Positions 8,249 through 15,647 of a DNA stretch of 64,000 bases are shown piece after piece. Below the pieces are notes generated by a model. It was not told where the DNA came from. It saw only the letters and a list, made by a program, of their open reading frames with translations, and did no database searches. Every line of letters begins with the position of its first letter. Position 1 is the stretch's first letter. Made by a program: the position numbers and the translations under genes. The stretch lies in the NCBI GenBank assembly GCA_000381585.1, contig KB906733.1:248001-312000 (forward strand), read 5' to 3'. The DNA is from Acidobacteriaceae bacterium KBS 83. GTDB lineage: Bacteria; Acidobacteriota; Terriglobia; Terriglobales; Acidobacteriaceae.

Positions 8249-8543
8249 CTTGTTGTCTCTCCTTGTTTCCAGGTTTGGTTGCCGGGTTTGGATCTTTCGG
8301 GTGCTGCCCGGAAAGCGTCTCTACCCATACGTCGAACGGAATGGCGGGAAATCGACAGAGCCTCTGAAGTTTTTTAGAACCATGTGCGGAGGCCTCTTGC
8401 CCCGTCGGGCATTCTAGAAGGTGGGGCCGGCCTGGTGGTCGCCGCCGGGGTGCGGCTACATATCCTGATGCTGGAGGCCGCTCTTTTCGATCTAGAGATG
8501 GAGGAATCCCCGGCAGGAAAAGAACCGTCTGAGCAACGAGCGA
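8249..8543. other. Divergent intergenic region between DGPF cluster and lhr
   Basis: This 295-base region holds the minus-strand ECF42-like promoter at 8331-8357 and the leader of the DGPF gene. No clear sigma-70 promoter for lhr was recognised. The part at 8380-8540 holds no RNA gene or repeat that I can see. Confidence 0.5.
8331..8357 (-). promoter_or_regulatory. Candidate ECF42-type promoter (TGTCGA - 17 - CGAC)
   Basis: On the minus strand a -35 element TGTCGA (8352-8357) is followed after 17 bases by CGAC (8331-8334), upstream of the first DGPF gene. This matches the ECF42 consensus as I recall it: TGTCGA at -35 and CGA(T/C) at -10. The expected 5' untranslated region would be about 75 bases. 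No equivalent motif was noticed before the other cluster genes, which suggests a single transcript. Confidence 0.6.
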
Positions 8544-11500
8544 ATGGCGAGCAAAAAGACAACACGGAACGCGGTCGAACCAGAGAAATCGTTTGGTCCA
8601 GGACAACAGGCCCAAGACGTGCTGGAACTGTTCCACCCGGTGACGGCGGAGTGGTTTCGTGCCGTCTTTGACCGGCCGACCTCGCCGCAGGTGATGGGCT
8701 GGCCGGCGATTGCTCGCGGCGAACACACACTGATTCTGGCGCCGACCGGTTCGGGCAAGACATTGACTGCGTTCCTGTGGTGCCTGAACCGGCTGATGCT
8801 TGAGCCCGCACCCGAGGGATCGGCGGCATGCCGCGTCATCTATGTCAGCCCGCTGAAGGCGCTGGCCGTGGATGTGGAGCGCAACCTGCGCTCGCCGCTG
8901 GCGGGAATCGCGAACATGGCGCGGCGGACGGGCGTTGCTGTTCGCGAGCCAGGAATTGCGGTGCGCACAGGGGACACCTCGCAGAAGGAGCGCGCGCTGT
9001 TCCGGAAACGTCCGGCGGAGATCCTGATCACGACTCCGGAGTCGTTGTATCTGCTGCTGACCTCGGACGCGGCGGCAGGACTTCGCGGCGTCGATACAGT
9101 GATCGTGGATGAGATTCATGCGCTTGTACCGACCAAGCGCGGCGCGCATCTGGCACTGTCGCTCGAACGCTTGCAGGCGATTACGGAAAAACCGTTCCAG
9201 CGGATCGGTCTTTCGGCGACACAGCGGCCACTGGAGGAAGTGGCTCATTTTCTCGCTGGGGCCGATGGCGCTTCGGAAGGCGGCCATCTTGAGATCAAAC
9301 CGGCACCCGCTGCAGCGCCCGGCAATGAGCTGGAGCAGGAGATGGAGGCGGGATTCACGCGCGACGAAACGGCAGAGGCGGTCGCGGCGCGCGAAGAGCA
9401 AGTGGTGCGCTTCCGTCCGGTAACGATCGTGAATGCTAGCGAGCCGAAGCGTCTTGAGCTGCGCATCGAGGTCCCGGTTGAGGACATGGCGCGGATGGGC
9501 CAGCCGGAAGAGTTGCCGAGCGGTGCGGCCTCGCAAGGACCAAAGCGCACATCCATCTGGAGCGCGATCCATCCTCGCCTGCTTGCAATTGTGCGAGAGC
9601 GGACTTCGACGCTGATCTTCGTCAACAATCGGCGGACGGCGGAGCGCCTAGCCGGTGCGATTAACGACCTTGCCGGTGAGGCGGTAGCGCGTGCGCATCA
9701 CGGGTCGCTGGCAGCAGCGCAGCGCTCTGAAATTGAGGAGCTGCTGAAGGCGGGCAAGATTCGCGCGCTGGTGTGCACGTCTTCGCTGGAACTGGGCATC
9801 GATATGGGCGCGGTGGATCTGGTGATCCAGATCGAGGCGCCGCCCTCGGTGGCGAGCGGGATGCAGCGCATCGGGCGCGCGGGGCACCAGGTAGGGGCGG
9901 CGAGCGAGGGCGTGATCTTTCCCAAGTACCGCGCCGATCTGGTTGCATGCGCCGCAGTGACGCGGGCGATGCACGAGGGGTTGGTGGAGTCGACGCGCTA
10001 TCTGCGCAATCCGCTGGATGTGCTGGCGCAACAAATGGTGGCGACGGTGGCTCAGCCGCCGCGCGTTTCGCGTGCTGTGCGCTCGAGGAAAGAACCGCCG
10101 CCGCCCGCGGAGATTACGGTCGATGATCTGTTCGCCATCGTACGAAGCTCGGCTCCCTTTGCGGAGCTGAGCCGCGGCGCGTTTGAAGGCGTGCTCGATC
10201 TGTTGGCCGGGCGCTACCCGTCGGATGAGTTTGCCGAGCTGCGTCCGCGCATTACATGGGACCGCGTGCGCAATCTGCTGACGCCGCGCGAAGGCGCGAA
10301 GATGCTGGCCATCCTGAATGGCGGTACCATTCCGGACCGCGGACTGTACGGCGTCTTTCTATCCGGGACGGAGGGACGGCCGGTGCGCGTGGGCGAGTTG
10401 GATGAAGAGATGATCTTCGAGAGCCGCACGGGCGAGACCTTCATTCTGGGCGCGACGACGTGGCGCATCGATGAGATCACGCACGATCGCGTGCTTGTTT
10501 CGCCGGCGCCGGGTGAGCCGGGCAAGATGCCGTTCTGGCATGGAGACACGGCGGGACGGCCGCTGGAGTTGGGGCGGCGCATCGGTGCTCTGGTGCGGGA
10601 GCTGCGCGAGATGCCGCGTAATGCGGCGATCTCGCGGCTGACACGGGAGCACGATCTGGATCCGCAGGCAGCGGAGAATCTGCTGCGATTTCTTGCCGAC
10701 CAGGAGTTGGCGACAACGGCAGTGCCGGATGATCGCACGATCGTGATCGAACGCGTGCGCGACGAGCTGGGCGACTGGCGGGTGTGCGTTCTGACGCCAT
10801 TCGGCAGCCGGGTGCATGCGCCGTGGGCGATGGCGATCAGCGGCAGGCTACGCGCGAGCGGGCGCGGCGACGTCGAGACGATGTGGGCCGACGATGGATT
10901 CGTGCTGCGCTTTCCAGAGACGGATGCGGCGCCCGATCCGGAACTGATCCTTCTAGATCCGGCAGAGGCGTCGGAACTGGTGCTGCGGCAGCTTGGTTCG
11001 ACGGCATTGTTTGCGGCGAAATTTCGTGAGTCTGCTGCACGGGCGCTGTTGCTCCCGCGACGCCGTGCGACAGGACGGGCGCCGCTGTGGGCCCAGCGCA
11101 AGCGCGCTTACGACCTCCTAAGCGTGGCGGCGCGCTACCCCGCATTTCCGATGCTGCTGGAGGCGTATCGCGAGTGCGTGCGGGATGTCTTCGACATGCC
11201 GGCGTTTCTCGAGGTGCTTCGCTCGGTGAATGCGCGGACGACGCGGGTACACGTCGCGGACTCGAAGACGCCATCTCCGTTTGCCGCCTCGCTTCTGTTC
11301 AGCTACGTGGCGAACTACATCTATGACGGCGATGCTCCGCTGGCTGAGCGGCGCGCGCAGGCCTTGTCGATTGATCAGGAGCAGTTGCGTGAGCTGCTGG
11401 GTGATGCGGATCTGCGCGAGCTGCTGGACGCAGATGCAATCGCCGAGGTGGAAGAGCAACTGCAGGCGCTGACGGAGAACCAGAAGGCGCGCGGCGCGGA

Positions 11501-13385
11501 CGGCATCCACGATCTGCTGCTCCGGCTGGGCGACCTGAACCGCGCGGAATTGCTGCGCCGTTTGGCTGCGCCGGATGTGGCGATCCACACGGAACGATTG
11601 CTGCGTGCCAGGCGTCTGCTGGAGGTGAAGATCGCGGGCGAGAAGCGGCTGATCGCCGTTGAGGATGCCGCGCGGTATCGCGATGCGCTGGGCATGCCAC
11701 TGCCGCCGGGACTACCGAAGGCGCTGCTCGAACCTGTGGCACAGCCGGTGCTGGAGGTAGTGCGCCGCTATGCCCGCACACATGGGCCGTTTACGCAGTC
11801 CGAGGCGGCAGCGCGATTCGGGCTGGATGCGAAGCCGGTGGAAGCGGCGTTGCGCAGGCTGCTGCTCGACGGCCGGATTGTGGAGGGCGGCTTCCGTCCC
11901 GGTGGCGTTCATCGTGAGTGGTGCGATGCCGAAGTGCTGCGGCTGATCCGAAGGAAGTCGCTGGCACGGTTACGAAAAGAAGTAGAGCCGGTGGAGCAGC
12001 AGATGCTGGCCCGGCTGAACACGCACTGGCAGGGTGTGCTGCAGCGGCGGCGGGGTCTGGATTCGCTGCTGGACACAATTGAGGGCCTGCAGGGCGCGCC
12101 GCTGCCGGCATCGCTGGTAGAGACAGCCATCCTGCCCGCGCGGCTGGCAAACTATGCGCCGGGGCAATTGGACACTCTGATTGCTGCGGGTGAAGTGGTG
12201 TGGGTGGGGCTCGATCCGCTGGGCGAGCATGATGGGCGCATCGCACTTTATCTGTCTGATCGGCTGCGCACGTTGCTGCCACCATTGCGGCAGAACGCGT
12301 TGGCTGCCGTCGAGCCAACGGCGAAGGAACAGGCGCTGCTCGATCAACTGGAGCGTGGCGGCGCGATGTTTTTTGCGCAACTCCATGACGCGCTGGGCGG
12401 CGGATACCCAGGCGAGACGCTGGATGCGCTCTGGACGCTGGTGTGGCGGGGTGCCGTGACCAACGATACATTTCATGCGTTGCGCGCATACACGGCCAGG
12501 CCAGTGGGACGGCAGCCGAAACGGGCGCACTCAAGCGGTGCGCAGGTGGCGGCGTTTCGCTCCCGGAGGACCACACCGCCTAGCGCGCAGGGTAGATGGG
12601 CGCTGGTCCCGCCGGCAGAATCCGCGAAAGATCCGGCAGCGGTTACGAATTGGAGTCACGCGATTGCGAACCAGCTACTGGCCCGCTACGGGGTGCTGAC
12701 GCGCGAGAGCGTGGCGCAGGAGAACCTGCCGGGTGGCTTCAGTGCTGTCTACGACGTCTTGAAGGCGATGGAGGAGAGCGGGCGCGTGAGGCGTGGATAT
12801 TTCGTTGCCGGGCTGGGCGCGACGCAGTTTGCATTACCGTCGGCGGTAGACCTGCTGCGTTCGCTGCGACAGCAGCCCCGGCTGGAGAAGCCGGAGATGG
12901 TGCAGCTGGCGGCGACCGATCCCGCAAATCCATATGGCGCGACCCTCCGCTGGCCGGCAGTGGAGGCGACGTCGAGTGACGCAGCGGAGACGGATGGCCA
13001 GCCCCGCAGTCTGACGCGCAGTGTGGGCGCGAGCGTCGTGTTGCGCAATGGAGATATGGTGGCCTATCTGCGACGGGGCAATCCAAATCTCCAGGTCTTT
13101 CTGCCGCCGGAGGAGCCGGAGCGATGGCAGTCGGCGCGTGATTTGTCACAGTTCCTCGTTCAGAGCGCGCAGGTGGAGATGGCGGTGCGGGAAGGGGATC
13201 GCGGGGCGGGGCTACTGATCGCTCAGATCAATGGACAGCCCGTCGGCGCGCACTTTCTAGCGCGGATCCTGCTGGACGCCGGCTTTCATGCTGCTCCGAA
13301 TGGCTTCAATGTGCGCCGTGTGCGTGCGCCTGCATGGAGTGGCGACGACCGGGAGGAGATTGCTGCGCCCGAGGAAAACAAATAA
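8544..13385 (+). CDS. lhr: Large ATP-dependent helicase Lhr
   Basis: This 1613-residue SF2 helicase of the long Lhr class contains the Lhr core and the full Lhr-CTD. Walker A APTGSGKT lies at residues 66-73, the DEIH box at 189-192 and the SAT motif in LSATQRP. The motif VI block is RIGRAGHQ. The rest contains winged-helix and Lhr-specific beta-barrel domains plus a roughly 700-residue C-terminal part. Lhr is a 3'-5' DNA/RNA-DNA translocase linked to DNA repair, inducible in mycobacteria. Here it is directly followed, with zero spacing, by a Nei/Fpg glycosylase gene, supporting a repair role. Confidence 0.95.
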   Translation: MASKKTTRNAVEPEKSFGPGQQAQDVLELFHPVTAEWFRAVFDRPTSPQVMGWPAIARGEHTLILAPTGSGKTLTAFLWCLNRLMLEPAPEGSAACRVIYVSPLKALAVDVERNLRSPLAGIANMARRTGVAVREPGIAVRTGDTSQKERALFRKRPAEILITTPESLYLLLTSDAAAGLRGVDTVIVDEIHALVPTKRGAHLALSLERLQAITEKPFQRIGLSATQRPLEEVAHFLAGADGASEGGHLEIKPAPAAAPGNELEQEMEAGFTRDETAEAVAAREEQVVRFRPVTIVNASEPKRLELRIEVPVEDMARMGQPEELPSGAASQGPKRTSIWSAIHPRLLAIVRERTSTLIFVNNRRTAERLAGAINDLAGEAVARAHHGSLAAAQRSEIEELLKAGKIRALVCTSSLELGIDMGAVDLVIQIEAPPSVASGMQRIGRAGHQVGAASEGVIFPKYRADLVACAAVTRAMHEGLVESTRYLRNPLDVLAQQMVATVAQPPRVSRAVRSRKEPPPPAEITVDDLFAIVRSSAPFAELSRGAFEGVLDLLAGRYPSDEFAELRPRITWDRVRNLLTPREGAKMLAILNGGTIPDRGLYGVFLSGTEGRPVRVGELDEEMIFESRTGETFILGATTWRIDEITHDRVLVSPAPGEPGKMPFWHGDTAGRPLELGRRIGALVRELREMPRNAAISRLTREHDLDPQAAENLLRFLADQELATTAVPDDRTIVIERVRDELGDWRVCVLTPFGSRVHAPWAMAISGRLRASGRGDVETMWADDGFVLRFPETDAAPDPELILLDPAEASELVLRQLGSTALFAAKFRESAARALLLPRRRATGRAPLWAQRKRAYDLLSVAARYPAFPMLLEAYRECVRDVFDMPAFLEVLRSVNARTTRVHVADSKTPSPFAASLLFSYVANYIYDGDAPLAERRAQALSIDQEQLRELLGDADLRELLDADAIAEVEEQLQALTENQKARGADGIHDLLLRLGDLNRAELLRRLAAPDVAIHTERLLRARRLLEVKIAGEKRLIAVEDAARYRDALGMPLPPGLPKALLEPVAQPVLEVVRRYARTHGPFTQSEAAARFGLDAKPVEAALRRLLLDGRIVEGGFRPGGVHREWCDAEVLRLIRRKSLARLRKEVEPVEQQMLARLNTHWQGVLQRRRGLDSLLDTIEGLQGAPLPASLVETAILPARLANYAPGQLDTLIAAGEVVWVGLDPLGEHDGRIALYLSDRLRTLLPPLRQNALAAVEPTAKEQALLDQLERGGAMFFAQLHDALGGGYPGETLDALWTLVWRGAVTNDTFHALRAYTARPVGRQPKRAHSSGAQVAAFRSRRTTPPSAQGRWALVPPAESAKDPAAVTNWSHAIANQLLARYGVLTRESVAQENLPGGFSAVYDVLKAMEESGRVRRGYFVAGLGATQFALPSAVDLLRSLRQQPRLEKPEMVQLAATDPANPYGATLRWPAVEATSSDAAETDGQPRSLTRSVGASVVLRNGDMVAYLRRGNPNLQVFLPPEEPERWQSARDLSQFLVQSAQVEMAVREGDRGAGLLIAQINGQPVGAHFLARILLDAGFHAAPNGFNVRRVRAPAWSGDDREEIAAPEENK

Positions 13386-14222
13386 GTGCCGGAAGGAGAT
13401 ACAATTTACCGCGCGGCGCGGACGCTGGGCCAGGTTCTCGAAGGCAAGGTGGTAACGCGCTTCGAGACGACGTTCGCGCCGCTGTCGAGTATTGATGACA
13501 GCACGCCGGTGAAAGGCCGCACGGTGGAGAAGGCGGAGTCGCGCGGCAAATGGCTGCTGATCCATCTCTCGGGCGATCTGGTGCTCGTGACACACATGCT
13601 GATGTCGGGCTCGTGGCACATTTACCGTGCTGGCGAACGATGGCAACGCCCGCGACGAGAGATGCGCGTCGTGATTGCAGTGGCGGAGTTCGAAGCGGTC
13701 GCGTTCAACGTGCCGGTGGCGAAGTTCTACACCGCGCGTACCCTCGAGCGGAATTCGGCGATTCCCAAGCTGGGTCCGGATCTGTTGGGCACAGAGTTTG
13801 CATCGCACGAGGCGAGGGCGCGGCTGATAGCCCATCGCGATGAGGAGATCGCGAATGTGCTGCTGAACCAGCGAGTGATGGCCGGGCTGGGGAATGTCTA
13901 CAAGAGCGAAGTACTGTTCGCTTGCGGAGTGCACCCGTTCCGTCTGGTGAGCGCGCTGCGGCCTGCGGAGATCGATTGCATTCTCGAACGTGCGAGGACA
14001 TTTCTTGAAGCGAATGTGAAGGACGTGATGGACGGTCGAATGGTGACCTACACCGGCCTGCGCCGTACGACGCGGGCGTCAGATCCGGGTGCGCGCCTGT
14101 GGGTGTACAGGCGCGAGGGGAAAGAGTGTCGGCGCTGCGGTGCGACGATTTTGATGCAGCGGCAGGGACAGGGTGCGCGATCGACCTACTGGTGTCCCGA
14201 CTGCCAGCCGGGGTCGGGTTAG
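13386..14222 (+). CDS. nei: Fpg/Nei family DNA glycosylase (Nei2-like)
   Basis: This 278-residue bifunctional base-excision glycosylase/AP lyase starts at a GTG directly abutting the lhr stop codon. After removal of the initiator residue, the N-terminal catalytic Pro and Glu are in PEGDTIYRAA. A helix-two-turn-helix region lies around VLLNQRVMAGLGNVYKSE. A C-terminal zinc finger has C-X2-C (CRRC) and C-X2-C (CPDC). The GDTI start and HMLMSGSWH point to the Nei rather than the MutM branch. The same lhr-nei order occurs in Mycobacterium tuberculosis. It overlaps the convergent RES gene by four bases. Confidence 0.92.
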   Translation: MPEGDTIYRAARTLGQVLEGKVVTRFETTFAPLSSIDDSTPVKGRTVEKAESRGKWLLIHLSGDLVLVTHMLMSGSWHIYRAGERWQRPRREMRVVIAVAEFEAVAFNVPVAKFYTARTLERNSAIPKLGPDLLGTEFASHEARARLIAHRDEEIANVLLNQRVMAGLGNVYKSEVLFACGVHPFRLVSALRPAEIDCILERARTFLEANVKDVMDGRMVTYTGLRRTTRASDPGARLWVYRREGKECRRCGATILMQRQGQGARSTYWCPDCQPGSG

Positions 14223-15088
14223 CTGCGGGTCGGATCTATGCGGGTCGGATCTATGCGGGTCGGGATTGGTGCTTCCGTCATAGTCAGGCCGTGGATGCGG
14301 AGCGCGGCTTGCAGGTCGGGATCGTTGATGAGGATTCCGGCGGCGGACAAATTGCGCAGAGGGAACGGTTCGAAGATGGCCCAGTTCTCGATGGAATGGC
14401 CGTAGCGGGAGCGGTAGAAGACGCCATCGAGGCCATGGCGGAAGACGACGAGCGAGGCCTCCTGCGTGAGTTGGCGTGGACGGCCGGCCTGTAGCGTGGC
14501 GGCGTCAATTTCGGAGAGGCCCAGCGCTACGGCGGTGGAGGCGAGTTCGCGACGCAGCAGGGCAATCCATCCGGGCGCGTAGATATCGGCATACTGCCCT
14601 TCGGCCTGCGCGGTGCCGATGAGGCGCTCTGACAACCAGCTTGCCGGCACTGTGCCGAGCGGCGTGAAGTCGTCCTCGCCCTCGATTTGGGCAAACTCAG
14701 CGAGCAAAGTAAGGTCCGGGCGGAAGCGTGCAAGGGTCTCCAGAAAACATCCGAGGCGTCGGCTGGAGGTGTAGATGACGCGGTAGTAGGCCTGGGGATC
14801 GTCGAAGCGATTGCCGAAGGTGCCGTCAGTGTGCGCGTGTGCCCAATCGGGCGGCTGCCACGGATCGGGCCAGCGACCAATGCGGTGGAGGGGCTGCTCC
14901 GCGATGCGCGATTCGAGAGGTGCAGGTGAGGGGTGGCCGGGAGACAACGGCTCATGAGACACGGACTGGGTTGGGCCTTCCTGCTGCAGGGATGCAGCAT
15001 TGAAGCATTTTCCTGACGCTTTCGAAAGCGGAAACTCTCTCGACGTGCCCGTTCCTGACGGAAGGCGCAAGGCCTCTGCGGGCCTCAT
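14219..15088 (-). CDS. RES-domain toxin (NAD+-targeting, type II TA)
   Basis: This protein of about 290 residues has a RES domain in its middle and C-terminal part. The signature block includes LHRIGRWPDP, GTFGNRFDDP and the CFLETLARFRP helix; these supply the Arg/Tyr/Glu set typical of the family. RES toxins of RES-Xre pairs degrade or transfer NAD+. The antitoxin-like gene lies upstream on the same strand, 69-78 bases away. The start is uncertain: the ATG at 15088 adds about 60 poorly conserved residues, and a shorter start near SHEPLSP is possible. The last codons come from a 15-base tandem repeat, giving an RIDPT repeat at the C terminus. Confidence 0.85.
   Translation of the reverse strand: MRPAEALRLPSGTGTSREFPLSKASGKCFNAASLQQEGPTQSVSHEPLSPGHPSPAPLESRIAEQPLHRIGRWPDPWQPPDWAHAHTDGTFGNRFDDPQAYYRVIYTSSRRLGCFLETLARFRPDLTLLAEFAQIEGEDDFTPLGTVPASWLSERLIGTAQAEGQYADIYAPGWIALLRRELASTAVALGLSEIDAATLQAGRPRQLTQEASLVVFRHGLDGVFYRSRYGHSIENWAIFEPFPLRNLSAAGILINDPDLQAALRIHGLTMTEAPIPTRIDPTRIDPTRS
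14225..14262. repeat. 15-base tandem repeat at the RES toxin 3' end
   Basis: The unit GCGGGTCGGATCTAT occurs at 14225-14239 and 14240-14254, followed by a partial third copy to 14262. It encodes the repeated RIDPT residues of the toxin C terminus. It lies 3 bases beyond the stop of the convergent nei gene. Confidence 0.85.
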
Positions 15089-15166
15089 TACAGCCAAAGG
15101 AACAATGCTTTGTCAGAGAACGCGGCTCGGGGGCTGTCCGCAGTTGGAGTCAGTTGGGCTATGCGC

Positions 15167-15556
15167 TCATCCGCCGGCGAGGAAGGCGCGGGCGGCGCGC
15201 AGCACCTCCGACCCAACGATGTCTAGATCGCCTTCGCGTATCAGCCGCAAGGGAACGCGGTCGCCGAGTTCGGGATTGACCCCGGTCATCCATGCCTGGA
15301 CCACCGCGGGGGTATCCTGCTCGCGAAGTGTGCGGGCCACCTGGAACGCAAAACGCAGGCGCTGCTCCGCGTCGCCGTAAATTTCGCCGCCGGCCATCCA
15401 GCGGTCGATGGCGCGGACATCCTTCACTTTGCCGATGTATGCAGTCAGTTTGCGGCCGAGGATCGCGGCGAGGCGACTGACGATCTCGGTCCTGGGCAGA
15501 AGCAACGATTCGCGGTGCGCGGCCAGATCGGGGCGGGGCATTGCCATTACGGCCAT
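15167..15556 (-). CDS. Xre/MbcA/ParS-type antitoxin
   Basis: This 129-residue protein matches the antitoxin of RES-Xre modules. An N-terminal Xre-like helical region is followed by the C-terminal toxin-binding MbcA/ParS domain. That domain has a KVKDVRAIDRWMAGG segment, an FAFQVARTL helix, and the WMTGVNPELGDRVPLRLIREGD block. It begins after an AGGAGG site. Such antitoxins usually repress their own promoter; none was defined here. Gene order (antitoxin, then toxin) is the canonical one. Confidence 0.85.
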   Translation of the reverse strand: MAVMAMPRPDLAAHRESLLLPRTEIVSRLAAILGRKLTAYIGKVKDVRAIDRWMAGGEIYGDAEQRLRFAFQVARTLREQDTPAVVQAWMTGVNPELGDRVPLRLIREGDLDIVGSEVLRAARAFLAGG

Positions 15557-15647
15557 GGCGGAATCCTCCTGACAACATCAGTATCGCATGGGTAGCGGGC
15601 AAATACCACTTAAATCACAGCTATTTTACATCATGGAGGCAGGCAAA

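Noticed and set aside
7977-9572. Minus-strand open frame of 531 codons
   Set aside because: Overlaps a DGPF gene and the start of lhr; no start context or domain.
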